From positions 1 through 64,000 of the forward strand of contig NZ_CAKLBV010000016.1 of assembly GCF_920984675.1 (NCBI RefSeq): 64,000 nucleotides of DNA, written 5' to 3'. Both the position numbers and the translations under genes were made by a program. The notes below the pieces were generated by a model. The model worked only from the letters and a program-made list of their open reading frames with translations. It searched no databases and was not told the DNA's origin. The stretch comes from Methylobacterium sp. Leaf118 (GTDB lineage: Bacteria > Pseudomonadota > Alphaproteobacteria > Rhizobiales > Beijerinckiaceae). Below, piece by piece: positions 1 to 12,139 of the stretch. Every line of letters starts with the position of its first letter. The stretch's first letter is position 1.

Positions 1-122
1 GGCGAGGGCACCGCCGGTGCCGCGCCGGAGGCGCCGCCGGCCGTGCTGGGCGCCGTCTGGGCGATGGCCGGCCATGGGGCGAGAGCCAGCGCCACGGTGA
101 GCGCGCGCGCGAGGGGATGCAT
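1..122 (-). CDS. N-terminus of an exported protein (cut by window edge)
   Basis: Only the first 40 codons lie in the window. The ATG at 122 is preceded by an AAGG Shine-Dalgarno-like stretch. The translation starts MHPLARAL, continues as a short hydrophobic core, and reaches a likely signal peptidase I site after AIA at about residue 21, followed by a low-complexity Thr/Ala/Gly/Ser/Pro stretch. This is a typical Sec signal peptide, so the mature protein is probably periplasmic or secreted. The function cannot be told from this fragment. It is transcribed away from the quinone oxidoreductase upstream of it, 114 bp away. Confidence 0.7.
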   Translation of the reverse strand, partial: MHPLARALTVALALAPWPAIAQTAPSTAGGASGAAPAVPS

Positions 123-236
123 CGGAAACCTTGCGAGGGAGGCTGAAGGGGAGGGCGGCCACGGACCGGGCCGCCGCGCCTCACCAAGCCCAGCGCGCGG
201 CGGCGGTTCCCCGCCGCGCACCGCCGCCGGGGCCCG

Positions 237-1250
237 TCAGCGCCCGGTCGTCAGCAGGATCTTGCCCGAATGGCCGCTCGTCTCCATCAGTTCGTGGGCC
301 TTGCGGGCGTCCTCCAGCGGGAAGGTCGCATGGACGATGGGGCGGATCTTTCCGGACTCGACGAGCGGCCAGACCTCCCGCGTCACGCCCTCGGCGATGG
401 CGGCCTTCGCCTCCTTGGACTGCGCCCGCAGGGTCGCCCCGGTGATCGTCAGGCGCTTGAGCATGATCGGCGTCAGCGTCAGGCTCTCGGCCTTGTAGCC
501 CTGCATGAAGGCGATCTGGACGAGCCGGCCCTCGACCGCGAGCGAGGCGATGTTCTTCTGGAGATAGGCCGCGCCCACCATGTCGAGGATCACGTCGACG
601 CCCTTGCCCTCGGTGAGGCGCTTCAGCTCCTCGGCGAAATCGGCCTCGCGGTAGTTGATCGCGGCCTCCGCCCCCAGTTCCTCGCAGAAGCGGCACTTCT
701 CGGCCGAGCCCGCGGTCGCGAAGACCCGGGCGCCGTGCTGGCGCGCGATCTGGATCGCGGTGGAGCCGATGCCGCTCGATCCGCCATGGACCAGGAAGGT
801 CTCGCCCGGCTGCAGCCGCCCGCGCTGGATGACGGTGGAATAGACCGTGAAGACGGTCTCGGGCAGGCCCGCCGCCTCGGTGAGCGAGAGGGAGGCGGGC
901 TTCCTGAGCACCTGCCCCGCCTCGGCCAGCGCGAACTCGGCATAGCCGCCGCTGATGAGGAGCGCGCAGACCTCGTCGCCCACGGCGAGCCCGCTCACGC
1001 CCTCGCCAAGCGCCGCGATGCGGCCGGCGATCTCCAGCCCCGGAATCTCGGTGGCGCCCTTGGGCGGCGGGTAGCTGCCCTGGCGCTGCATGAGGTCGGG
1101 CCGGTTGACGCCCGCGGCCACGACCTCGACGAGCACCTGACCGGCCCCCGGCTTCGGCACCGGGGCGGTCTCCACCCCGATCACCTCCGGCCCGCCCGCA
1201 CCGCCGAAGCGGATCTGGCGCATGGTGTCGGGCGGGCTCTGGCTCGTCAT
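237..1250 (-). CDS. NADPH:quinone oxidoreductase / zinc-free MDR-family alcohol dehydrogenase
   Basis: A 337-residue medium-chain dehydrogenase/reductase of the quinone reductase (QOR, PIG3-like) branch, expected to reduce quinones or enals with NADPH in the cytoplasm. The N-terminal GroES-like fold carries GVNRPDLMQRQGSYPPPKG, close to the family signature, and the Rossmann part has HGGSSGIGSTAIQIAR. The structural zinc cysteines of true alcohol dehydrogenases are absent. I start at 1250 because CAGGAG lies 6 nt upstream; a longer frame to 1301 has no better site. It is the only recognisable enzyme before the toxin-antitoxin pair, which runs the other way. The substrate is unknown. Confidence 0.9.
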   Translation of the reverse strand: MTSQSPPDTMRQIRFGGAGGPEVIGVETAPVPKPGAGQVLVEVVAAGVNRPDLMQRQGSYPPPKGATEIPGLEIAGRIAALGEGVSGLAVGDEVCALLISGGYAEFALAEAGQVLRKPASLSLTEAAGLPETVFTVYSTVIQRGRLQPGETFLVHGGSSGIGSTAIQIARQHGARVFATAGSAEKCRFCEELGAEAAINYREADFAEELKRLTEGKGVDVILDMVGAAYLQKNIASLAVEGRLVQIAFMQGYKAESLTLTPIMLKRLTITGATLRAQSKEAKAAIAEGVTREVWPLVESGKIRPIVHATFPLEDARKAHELMETSGHSGKILLTTGR

Positions 1251-1357
1251 CGGGAACTCCTGTCGGCGGATCGGGGCGCCCGCTCGCATGCCCGCACACA
1301 TGGCGCGCGGGACGGCGCCCGTCGAGGCGTGCTAGACTGACGGTCCGAAGGTGACCG

Positions 1358-1582
1358 ATGACGAAGCTGCTCGAACAGGCCGTCGAGGCGATACGCCGAC
1401 TGCCCGCCGCCGATCAGGACACGATCGCCGAGGCCATGCTCGGCCTCGCTCGACTCGGCGCCGCAGACGACATCGACCCCGACCATCTCGAAGACGTTCT
1501 GGCTGGTCTTGCGGAGATCGAGCGGGGCGAGATCGCCTCAGAGGACGAAGTCGCGGCGGCCTTTCGCAGTTTCGAGCGGTGA
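1358..1582 (+). CDS. Type II antitoxin, partner of ParE-like toxin
   Basis: A 74-residue acidic protein beginning MTKLLEQAVEAIRRLPAADQ, a pattern common in small antitoxins that pair with RelE/ParE toxins: an amphipathic N-terminal helix, then an acidic linker and a GEIASEDEVAAAF-type C-terminal tail. GAAGG lies just before the ATG. Its stop codon overlaps the toxin start (GTGA), so the two are translated together. Such antitoxins neutralise the toxin and usually repress their own promoter. The family is called from overall pattern and from its neighbour, not from a DNA-binding motif that I can point to. Confidence 0.8.
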   Translation: MTKLLEQAVEAIRRLPAADQDTIAEAMLGLARLGAADDIDPDHLEDVLAGLAEIERGEIASEDEVAAAFRSFER

Positions 1583-1860
1583 AGCTGCAGGTCTCCCGTC
1601 GGGCTGTCGGGCAATTGTACCGGATCGCCGATTTCATTCACCGGCACGATCCGACGGCCGCCCTCAACGTGCAGCGGACCATCCGAGACGCGTTCCAGCT
1701 TCTGGCGGACTTTCCCGATGCCGGACGGATCGTCCGGCCGAACATCCGGCGATTCGTCGTTCCGCGATTGCCTGATCTGATCTATTACACCGTCAACACA
1801 ACGGAGGATGCGGTCGTGATCGTGACGGTCCGCCACGCGGCCCGGCGGCGCCTGACCTAG
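1579..1860 (+). CDS. RelE/ParE-family toxin
   Basis: A 93-residue protein starting at GTG 1579 inside the antitoxin stop codon. It shows the ParE/RelE pattern: a basic N-terminal strand and helix (SRRAVGQLYRIADFI), a second helix with FQLLADFPDAGR, and the C-terminal strands (LIYYTV, AVVIVTVRHAARR). The FPDAGR-like turn and the ending VRHAARR are typical of ParE toxins, which poison DNA gyrase; RelE members cut mRNA on the ribosome. I cannot tell which from sequence alone. The gene ends 11 bp from the convergent upp. Confidence 0.85.
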   Translation: MKLQVSRRAVGQLYRIADFIHRHDPTAALNVQRTIRDAFQLLADFPDAGRIVRPNIRRFVVPRLPDLIYYTVNTTEDAVVIVTVRHAARRRLT

Positions 1861-1871
1861 GCAGGACCGCC

Positions 1872-2528
1872 TCACCGCGTCCCGTACATCCGGTCGCCGG
1901 CATCCCCCAGCCCCGGCACGATGTAGCCGTGCTCGTTGAGGTGGCTGTCGATCGACGCGGTCCAGACCGGCACGTCCGGATGCGCCGCCTGGAAATGGGC
2001 GATGCCCTCGGGCGCGGCGAGCAGGCAGACGAAGCGCAGGTCCCGGGCGCCCCGGCTCTTCAATCGCTCCACCGCGGCGACCGCCGAGTTGGCGGTGGCG
2101 AGCATCGGATCGAGCACCAGCACCGTGCGGTCGGCCAGATCCGACGGGCTCTTGAAGTAGTATTCCACCGCCTGGAGCGTGTCGGGATCGCGGTAGAGCC
2201 CGACATGGGCGACCCGGGCCGAGGGCATCAGCGAGAGCATCCCGTCGAGGAAGCCGACGCCGGCCCGCAGGATCGGGGCGAGCACGAGCTTCTTGCCGGC
2301 GATCTGGCGCCCCTCCATCGGCCCGATCGGCGTCTCGATGGAGATCGCTTCCAACGGGAGGTCGCGGGTCACCTCGTAGGCCAGCAGCATGCCGATCTCG
2401 TTGAGGAGTTCGCGAAACCCCTTCGTGGAGCGGTCGCGGTCGCGCATCATCGTCAGCTTGTGCTGGACGAGCGGATGATCGACCACCGTGACCGGCGCCG
2501 CCCCGGCGCTGCCTGCCCCCCTCGACAT
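1872..2528 (-). CDS. upp: Uracil phosphoribosyltransferase
   Basis: A 218-residue cytoplasmic enzyme of pyrimidine salvage that makes UMP from uracil and PRPP. The PRPP loop is seen as [14 protein letters not shown], and the uracil-binding C-terminus as [13 protein letters not shown], both diagnostic. The start at 2528 is chosen because GGGAGG stands just upstream and the family begins close to the [12 protein letters not shown] segment found here. It is convergent with the toxin gene and divergent from the Mfd-like gene. Length fits the family (about 208 to 220). Confidence 0.97.
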   Translation of the reverse strand: MSRGAGSAGAAPVTVVDHPLVQHKLTMMRDRDRSTKGFRELLNEIGMLLAYEVTRDLPLEAISIETPIGPMEGRQIAGKKLVLAPILRAGVGFLDGMLSLMPSARVAHVGLYRDPDTLQAVEYYFKSPSDLADRTVLVLDPMLATANSAVAAVERLKSRGARDLRFVCLLAAPEGIAHFQAAHPDVPVWTASIDSHLNEHGYIVPGLGDAGDRMYGTR

Positions 2529-2962
2529 CGAACCTCCCTGGCGCCGGACCCTGTCGGCGCGGGCGCGACGATGCCACAGCCTGACGCCGGATGCCGAGAC
2601 GCCCGCGCGGTTTTCCCGGCGGTTTCGACGGGACGGGGCCAGCCTGCTGGAGCGCCGGGCGCCGGAAGGCAGCACCGATGGCGTCAGGGACGGCGGCCGA
2701 GAGCCGCAGCGAGGGCTGATTTCTACGGCTTCGAGGCGGTCCCGACGATCGGCGGCGAGGGCCGACGGGCCGCAGGCGGGCCGCCCTCCGCCATGGCGAC
2801 GCGACGCGGATCGGGGTGCGGACCAAAGTGCGGACCAGGACGCGGACACGCGACCGTTTGCAGCGCGCGACGGCTGGGGATCGCGGGGCGGGCCACGGAA
2901 ACCGGGGGGCCGACCGGGGTTCCCGAAAGCCAGCCCTCGAAACGGTGCGCGACGGATCATCC
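2529..2962. other. Divergent intergenic region upp / Mfd-like gene
   Basis: 434 bp between divergent starts, so it should hold both promoters. I see no convincing gene. Around 2814-2850 a short imperfect direct repeat (GTGCGGACCA twice, then a degenerate copy) is present. No clear terminator or operator is visible. Confidence 0.5.
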
Positions 2963-6280
<3,318 letters not shown>

Positions 6281-6314
6281 GCAAGCCTCGCCGGAGTCGT
6301 CCAAAGCGACCGTG

Positions 6315-6350
6315 GAGGGGCGTGGACTTCGGGTAAAAGCCACGCCCCTC
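6315..6350 (+). terminator. Hairpin after the Mfd-like gene
   Basis: GAGGGGCGTGG and CCACGCCCCTC form a perfect 11-bp stem around a 14-nt loop, 35 bp after the stop codon. There is no T-tract, which is common in GC-rich genomes, so it may act with Rho or as an mRNA 3'-end stabiliser. Confidence 0.5.
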
Positions 6351-6516
6351 ATCGCGACCGGTCATCGCGCGATCGATTTGGCAAGGCATGCGCCCCACCT
6401 TTCCACTCCTGATTGACGAGGGGGATGGCGCCGTGTTCTCGCGTGCCTGCAACCGTTTCGGCAGTGGCACGCGCTCCCGCCGCTCAGGCGAGCTGCCAAA
6501 CGCGACGCGACGCGTC

Positions 6517-6741
6517 ATGAGCATGATCAGGAAGCTTTTCAGCGCGCTCGAACTTCCCCCGGCTCCTCCGACGAACACGGAGGCCGATCGCGAGCGCTTG
6601 GCTCGTGGCGTGGTTGCGGAACGCTCGCATGGAAATGTCCTGTTGCAGAGGGGACAATATTATACCAAAGAGGACATAGACGCGGAATACGAATCCGTCC
6701 GACGCTATGACTTAAAACCTACCGCAAAAGACCAGCGATAA
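6517..6741 (+). CDS. Small protein of unknown function, possibly the 5' part of a split gene
   Basis: 74 residues from ATG 6517 (a second ATG at 6523 is equally possible). It begins MSMIRKLFSALELPPAPP and contains GNVLLQRGQYYTKEDIDAEY. Base composition is clearly less GC-rich than the neighbours. The frame stops at 6741, and the next frame continues without a normal start codon (see next entry), so the two may be one gene broken by a frameshift at one of the AAAA runs at 6714-6717 or 6726-6729. I do not recognise a family. Confidence 0.5.
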   Translation: MSMIRKLFSALELPPAPPTNTEADRERLARGVVAERSHGNVLLQRGQYYTKEDIDAEYESVRRYDLKPTAKDQR

Positions 6742-6772
6742 CTTCACAATCGCAAGCGATTATCGGAATTTC

Positions 6773-7342
6773 TTGGTCGAATACGACGAAGCGTCCGAGC
6801 TTTGTGCGAAGGTCCAGCTTTTCCGCAAGGCGGCCGGCATCCCCGCCATCAACGAGATGCGGTATGCGGGCTACCACCTCCGCTTTGCCTTCGACGATCA
6901 GGCGCAACTGCTCGATCAAGATCAGCTGCGAAAGGCGGGAGGCCATGCCCAGCGGGCGAGTTACGAGGCGGCCGAGGCGGGCCTTCTACTGGCCCTCGAT
7001 GAGATCAATCTCTTCAAGGAAGATTATAAAAACGTCATCGTGACGGGCGATGTAAAGGATTACGTGGCGATCCTGGCAGATTGTGCCGAAGCACAGAGTC
7101 ACCTGGGCGTTCAACACCATCTCGGCGATGGACAAATCCTCGATCACGTCCGGCATCGGCAGCTATTCGAAACGCTTCCGAAAGCGGCGAATACGCTGCA
7201 TGCGGCACGGCCGGAAATCAACAAGCGCATGAATGAGTCGCGAACCGGCAAGGGGCGCTGGCTCATCACGACCCTCATCGCTCTGTGTGCCCTCATCGCG
7301 GCCTTCTTCAAGGAAAGACTCTGGGGGCTCATGGGGCCGTGA
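6773..7342 (+). CDS. Unknown protein with C-terminal membrane anchor; start uncertain
   Basis: The open frame runs from a stop at 6713 to 7342, but has no ATG or GTG before 6857. The TTG at 6773 gives 189 residues. The sequence in front of it (TSDNFTIASDYRNF) also looks coding, which favours fusion with the preceding frame by a +1 shift. The body is hydrophilic and helical, with a C-terminal membrane segment (WLITTLIALCALIAAFF, about residues 166 to 182) and a short tail. GC content is low for this genome, which suggests transfer. I recognise no family. Confidence 0.55.
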   Translation: MVEYDEASELCAKVQLFRKAAGIPAINEMRYAGYHLRFAFDDQAQLLDQDQLRKAGGHAQRASYEAAEAGLLLALDEINLFKEDYKNVIVTGDVKDYVAILADCAEAQSHLGVQHHLGDGQILDHVRHRQLFETLPKAANTLHAARPEINKRMNESRTGKGRWLITTLIALCALIAAFFKERLWGLMGP

Positions 7343-7408
7343 GTGCGGCGCACGATTCCGCGGTGAGGCGGGAACCGGCCGGCGGCGTGCCCGCGTGAAG
7401 AATCGGCC

Positions 7409-8554
7409 TCAGCGCCGGCCGAGCAGGCGCTTGGCCTCGGCGCGGGCGCGGTGGGCGAGGCGGGCGAGGTGCACGCGCTGCTCCAGGGTGAGCAGGCTGG
7501 GGCCGGGCGGCACGGCCAGGATCTCGGCGATGGTCTCGCGGTCGGGATAGAGGCTCTCCAGGACCGAGCCCGGCAGGGTGGCCGAGTCGAGACGGTCGGC
7601 GAAGGCGGTGTCGTGGAGGGCCCGGACGATGTCGGCCTCCAGCACCAGCCCCGGCGCCTGGGCACGCGAACCCTCGTCGTAGGCGGTCTTCAGGAGGAAG
7701 GCGGTCCCGCCCGCCACCAGGGCGAGGCTCGCCGCGATGGTCCGGCCGTCGAGACGCAGGAGGTCGGCGCGGACGGCGGGGGCCCCGTCCGCCCGGAACA
7801 GGGCCCGGGCGAGCGCCTCGGTGTCCGCACCGCACCGCAGGGCCGTGCCCGCCGCGCCCTTCCAGCCGGCCGCCTCCAGGGCCAGGAACTCCTCCAGGGC
7901 CTGCTCCAGGGCCGGACCCTCGGTCGCGGACACGAAGGCGAGCGTCCCACTCTCCCCGAGCCGCCGCCGCCGGCGGCGCAGGTCCTTCAGGCGGCCCCGG
8001 TGCGGATGGCCGGCGAGGAAGGCGGCGTGGTCCGCCCGCCGGTCGAGGACCGGGCGCGCGAACGCCGCCACCGTCGCCACGCCCCAGCCGGCCCGCGCCA
8101 TCGCGGCCAGAAGGCCCGCGCCGAGGCGGCCGGCCACGGGCAGGAGCGGCCAGCGCCAGCAGCGCCCGCCCGAGGCCAGGGCGAGCCCCTCGACCAGGGC
8201 GTCGAGCCGATCGTCGAGAGCCGGCCCCTCGGCCACGAGCGGGAGGCTCGCGGTGACGAGGCGCGAGAGGAAGGGCTGGGCGACCGTGCCGCCGAGGCCG
8301 ATCACGTCGGCGCGCAGCTCGAACGGCAGCACCGCCTCGAGCCCGTCCGTCCCGCGCACGACGACGGCGGCGAGGCCCGCGGGGGCGAGGCCGCTGGCCT
8401 GATGCGCCGCGATCGCGCGGCGGCCATAGAAGGGCTGGGGCGCGATCGCCCGGGCCGCGAGGGCGTTCCAGGCCTCGGGCTCGAGGGCGCCCACGCTCTC
8501 GACGGCAGCAGACCAGGGGCCGGGGGCGGGTGGACGGTGCAGGGGATGTCCCAT
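7409..8554 (-). CDS. GNAT-fold acyltransferase, CelD/BcsL-like
   Basis: 381 residues with the two-lobed GNAT arrangement of the CelD/BcsL (FemAB-like) family that modifies exopolysaccharides or cellulose. Seen: the N-terminal segment PFYGRRAIAAHQ, a basic RLKDLRRRRRRLGESG stretch near the middle that is characteristic of this family, then AAGWKGAAGTAL and a C-terminal lobe ending PDRETIAEIL. It begins two nucleotides after the stop codon of the flippase gene (TGACGATG), so the two are co-translated. The start at 8554 follows from that coupling. The substrate is unknown; a cell-surface polysaccharide is inferred from the neighbour. Confidence 0.8.
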   Translation of the reverse strand: MGHPLHRPPAPGPWSAAVESVGALEPEAWNALAARAIAPQPFYGRRAIAAHQASGLAPAGLAAVVVRGTDGLEAVLPFELRADVIGLGGTVAQPFLSRLVTASLPLVAEGPALDDRLDALVEGLALASGGRCWRWPLLPVAGRLGAGLLAAMARAGWGVATVAAFARPVLDRRADHAAFLAGHPHRGRLKDLRRRRRRLGESGTLAFVSATEGPALEQALEEFLALEAAGWKGAAGTALRCGADTEALARALFRADGAPAVRADLLRLDGRTIAASLALVAGGTAFLLKTAYDEGSRAQAPGLVLEADIVRALHDTAFADRLDSATLPGSVLESLYPDRETIAEILAVPPGPSLLTLEQRVHLARLAHRARAEAKRLLGRR

Positions 8555-8556
8555 CG

Positions 8557-9933
8557 TCAGGCGGCCCCGCGGCCCCAGGCGAAGGCCAGCGTCGAGATGC
8601 CGTGGACCGCCTTGGCGCCCGCCGCCATGGCGAAGCCCCGCAGGGCGGTGGCCCCCGCCATGGCGATCGCGGCCCCGATCATGCCGAGCGCGGGCACGAG
8701 GGCGAGGCACAGGAGGACGGCGAGCCCCAGCATGGCGAGGGTGATGCCGACGCAGAGGCGCTCGCCGCCGAGCATGATCAGGATATCCTCGCCGGGCCCA
8801 AACAGGCTCGCCGCGACGCCGCCCGCCACCAGGATCGCCAGCACCGGCAGGCTGTCGTGGAAATCCGAGCCGAACAGGCCGAGCAGGAGGGGGGCGGTCG
8901 CCAACACGCCGAGCCCGACCACCGCGGTGCCGAGGAAGGTCCAGCGCGCCTGGACCCGCACCAGAGCGGCGAGGCCCGCCTCGTCGCCCTCGGCGCGGGC
9001 GGCGGCGAAGCGCTGGGCGGTCGCGGCGGAGGCCGCATAGGAGACGAAGACCACGAATTGCTGGATGCGGGTGGCGGCGAAGTAGAGGCCCACCGCCGCG
9101 GGCGGGGCGAGGAAGCCCAGCAGGACCACGTCGACGAAGCCGAAGGCGCTGGCGGCGAGCTCGCCCGCCGCGATCGGCAGGCAGGCCCCGAGCCAGACCC
9201 GCCAGCGGGTGCGGCGAGGGCCCGGGGGCAGGCGACGGCGCAGGCGCACCAGCAGCACCACGCCCTGGACCGTCGCCGCGGCGCCGGTCGCCACCAGGGT
9301 GCAGGCGATGGCGACCCAGGCATGGGCCGGCGCGCCGAACAGCACGGCGGCGGCCATGCCCACCATGATCAGGCCCTGGCGCAGGAGGTAGGGCGGGGCG
9401 ATGGCGAGGAGGGGCCAGCCCTGGCTTCGGGCCACGCCTTCGAGATAGTCCTGAAAGGCGAAGAGCGGCACGACGCAGACGGCGACCAGGATGAGTTCGC
9501 CGTAGGGACCGGCCAGCAGGCCGCCCTGCATCCGGGCGACCGCGAGGCCGGCCAGCGCCAGGACGAGCCCGCCCGCCGCGCTGGCGAAGGCGCCGCCGAT
9601 TAGAAAGCCGCGCATCGCGGCGAGATCGCCTCGCGCCCGCTCGGCGGGCAGGAAGCGGCAGGCGCCCTGGCCGAGCCCGAGCGTCGCGGTGTGGCCGAGA
9701 ATCGCGATCCAGACCCAGACGGTGGCGAAGATGCCGTATTCCGTGCCGCCCATCATGCGGGCCATCATGACCTGCGCGAGGTAGGCGAAGCCGGCCGCGG
9801 CGATGCGCAGCCCGAACACGCCCAGGGCGGCCTCGCCGGCGCCGTTGCGCGCGGCGCGCAGGCGCGCGAGGCCCCGGACGAGGGGATGCGAAGGGCCGGG
9901 GAGGGGACCGGCGATCGTCTCGTCCAGCGCCAT
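8557..9933 (-). CDS. Polysaccharide flippase (Wzx/MATE-like membrane protein)
   Basis: 458 residues with about twelve to fourteen membrane segments and the general pattern of the oligosaccharide flippase family: early FGLRIAAAGFAYLAQVMMAR followed by GGTEYGIFATVWVW, which is the usual start of Wzx proteins. These move lipid-linked sugar units across the inner membrane. ATG 9933 has GAAGGA in front. It sits directly before the CelD-like acyltransferase, an arrangement expected for export and decoration of a surface polysaccharide, but no glycosyltransferase is found nearby, so this may be an outlying piece of a pathway. Confidence 0.85.
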   Translation of the reverse strand: MALDETIAGPLPGPSHPLVRGLARLRAARNGAGEAALGVFGLRIAAAGFAYLAQVMMARMMGGTEYGIFATVWVWIAILGHTATLGLGQGACRFLPAERARGDLAAMRGFLIGGAFASAAGGLVLALAGLAVARMQGGLLAGPYGELILVAVCVVPLFAFQDYLEGVARSQGWPLLAIAPPYLLRQGLIMVGMAAAVLFGAPAHAWVAIACTLVATGAAATVQGVVLLVRLRRRLPPGPRRTRWRVWLGACLPIAAGELAASAFGFVDVVLLGFLAPPAAVGLYFAATRIQQFVVFVSYAASAATAQRFAAARAEGDEAGLAALVRVQARWTFLGTAVVGLGVLATAPLLLGLFGSDFHDSLPVLAILVAGGVAASLFGPGEDILIMLGGERLCVGITLAMLGLAVLLCLALVPALGMIGAAIAMAGATALRGFAMAAGAKAVHGISTLAFAWGRGAA

Positions 9934-10681
9934 GGCGCGTCCTTCACCGGGCACCGGCAGGGGACGGGGCCGGCACGCCCGAGCCGGAGCTTGCCGCAGG
10001 CGGCGTTTCGGGCGGGTTAAGCCCGGCGCAGGCGCGTGAGCCGCGGGATGCACCCGGGGCCGGTCGGTGGTCGACGGTCGCCCTTCCACAAGGTGGACTG
10101 CGCAGACGCGAGCCTCCGTCCCAAGGATGTCCGGTCATCCTCTGATCTGAGAAGGTCGCGTGTCCGTATTACCCCGCTCGCTCCTCAATATCCCAGTAGT
10201 TGTCCCAACCCACCGAGGCACGAAGCACGGCGGCGGCGATCGCACTCCGCTTCCGAGGGCGCGCGAAGACACGACTCAATTCCTGATTGATCCCCGTGAT
10301 CAGACGACAAGCGCCCTCTCGGAGCCGCCTGCTCTGATCTTGGCGCGGCCTCGATGATCGACCTCGCAGAGATGTGTGTAATTCAGGTCGTCCTATCGGA
10401 TAAAGGGAGCGTCGAACGCCTGGATCAGCCTCGATTCCGAGAACCCTTCCTCGCCCGCCGGCGTTGCGGTTCCGCTTGACGCCTGCCCCGCCCCGAACCG
10501 GCTTCGAACCCCGACCGTCACGAGGCCGTCTTTTGCCGTTCCGTCGTCCCCCGTCCGATCCTCCCGGGAAGGGCCGCACCGTATTCCGCGCGTGGGAGGA
10601 TCGCCCCGGCCCTCGGCGTGAGGGCGCGTCGCATCGGTCCGCAGCCCGGGGCCCGCGGGCCATCGGCACGGCGACGTCGCG
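9934..10681. other. 748-bp stretch without a recognised gene
   Basis: This region, upstream of the flippase gene, has lower GC between about 10140 and 10450 than its surroundings. Frames on the minus strand (for example the part coding LITGINQELSRVFARPRK near 10200-10320) look faintly protein-like but lack a supported start and break into arginine-rich sequence, so they may be a decayed gene. No terminator or RNA gene is clear. Confidence 0.4.
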
Positions 10682-10843
10682 ATGGTGACGCTGGCAAGCC
10701 TCACCTGTCTGGTGGCGGGCACGGTGCTGGCAGGCTGCGCCCACCGCTTCGCCACGCGGGCGGCCTTGGCCGAGACCGCGGCGGGGGTCCTGCTGATCCT
10801 CGGGCTCGTCCTGATCGGCCTCGGGCTGCCGGTGTTCCGGTAA
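10682..10843 (+). CDS. Small two-helix membrane protein
   Basis: 53 residues, MVTLASLTCLVAGTVLAGCA at the start and LLILGLVLIGLGLP near the end, giving two hydrophobic helices separated by a short charged turn (HRFATRAALAET). Too short for family assignment. The first helix with LAGC could be read as a lipobox, but the second helix makes an integral membrane protein more likely. No strong Shine-Dalgarno is visible. It is convergent with gshB, 24 bp apart. Real gene status is likely but not certain. Confidence 0.5.
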   Translation: MVTLASLTCLVAGTVLAGCAHRFATRAALAETAAGVLLILGLVLIGLGLPVFR

Positions 10844-10867
10844 CGCGCGCCCCGAGCGGCCGGGCCG

Positions 10868-11830
10868 TTACGGGGACGCGCTCCGCCGCGCCGCGAGCCG
10901 GGCCTCGATCGCGTCCCAGATCGGTCCGGCGAGATCAGGGCCGCCGAGGCGGCGGATGGTGCGCACGCCGGTCGGGGAGGTCACGTTGATCTCGGTCAGG
11001 TGGCCGTCGATCACGTCGATGCCGACGAGGATCAGGCCGCGCCGCCGCAGCTCCGGGCCGATCTTGGCGCAGATCTCGCGCTCGCGCTCGGTCAGGTCGG
11101 ACGGGCCGGCCGCGCCGCCGCGCACCATGTTGGAGCGGATGTCGCCCCGGGCCGGCACCCGGTTGATCGCCCCCATCGGCTCGCCGTCGACGAGGATGAT
11201 GCGCTTGTCGCCCTCGGTGATCTTCTCGAGGAAGCGCTGCACCACCCATTGCTCGCGGAAGGTCACCGAGAACAGGTCGAACATCGAGCCGAAATTCGGG
11301 TCCTCCTCGGAGACCCGGAACACCGCCGCCCCGCCATGGCCGTGCAGCGGCTTCATCACGATGGTGCCGTGCTCGGCCCGGAACGCCTCGATCTCCGCCC
11401 GGTCGCGGGAGATCAGGGTCGGGGGCATCAGGTCGGGGAAGTCGAGGACGAACAGCTTCTCGGGGGCGTTCCGAACCTCGACGGGATCGTTCACCACCAG
11501 GGTGCGGTCGGCGATCCTCTCCAGCATGTGGGTGGCCGTCACATAGGCCATGTCGAAGGGCGGATCCTGGCGCATCAGCACCACGTCGACCGTGGCGAGG
11601 TCGATCCGCTCCGGCGGGAGAAGCGTCGCGTGCGCGCCCTCGACATCCTGCACGGTCACCGGCGTGGCGGTGGCCGTCACGAGCCGGCCCTGCATCGACA
11701 GCCGGTCGGGCGTGTAGGTGTAGAGGCGATGGCCGCGCGCCTGCGCCTCCAGCATGAGGCCGAAGGTGGTGTCGCCCGCGATGCGGATCGACTGGATCGG
11801 GTCCATCTGGACCGCGACGGTCAGCGCCAT
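10868..11830 (-). CDS. gshB: Glutathione synthetase
   Basis: 320 residues. GshB joins gamma-glutamylcysteine and glycine with ATP in the cytoplasm, the second step of glutathione synthesis. The prokaryotic GshB pattern is complete: N-terminal MALTVAVQMDPIQSIRI, DVVLMRQDPPFDMAY, ATP-grasp segments MKPLHGHGGAAVFR and INRVPARGDIRSNM, and the magnesium site EINVTSPTGVR. The start at ATG 11830 matches the family N-terminus. It stands alone; the next minus-strand gene starts more than 300 bp upstream. Confidence 0.97.
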   Translation of the reverse strand: MALTVAVQMDPIQSIRIAGDTTFGLMLEAQARGHRLYTYTPDRLSMQGRLVTATATPVTVQDVEGAHATLLPPERIDLATVDVVLMRQDPPFDMAYVTATHMLERIADRTLVVNDPVEVRNAPEKLFVLDFPDLMPPTLISRDRAEIEAFRAEHGTIVMKPLHGHGGAAVFRVSEEDPNFGSMFDLFSVTFREQWVVQRFLEKITEGDKRIILVDGEPMGAINRVPARGDIRSNMVRGGAAGPSDLTEREREICAKIGPELRRRGLILVGIDVIDGHLTEINVTSPTGVRTIRRLGGPDLAGPIWDAIEARLAARRSASP

Positions 11831-12139
11831 GCTCTCGTCCCCGGAAGCTTGCTCGATGTCTCTGGCCGGATGCCCGCGCGCCGTTGGCGCGGGAGGCGAG
11901 GCGGGCCGATCTACGCCGTCTCGCGGCGTCCGAGACCCCGCGAGGAATCCGGGACGGCGCGCCGCCCGCATCGGCCCGGGCGGGAGGGGTCAGCTCCTCG
12001 AAACCGCGGATGCGGCACCGGAGCCGAGAGCGCCGTCCCGGATCCGATCTCTCGGACGGCTCCGAGCCTCTGTCGTGGGGCGCCTCTGTCGTGGGGCGCG
12101 CTGGCGCCGAACCGGCATCCCCTTCGGCGGAAGAGCGCT
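11831..12139. other. 309-bp gap upstream of gshB with a 16-bp tandem duplication
   Basis: No gene is seen. CCTCTGTCGTGGGGCG occurs twice head to tail at 12067-12098. The gshB promoter should lie here. Confidence 0.4.

Noticed and set aside
10169..10744. 191-codon minus-strand frame in the flippase upstream region
   Set aside because: Mostly arginine-rich shadow sequence; only its end looks protein-like and it lacks a supported start.
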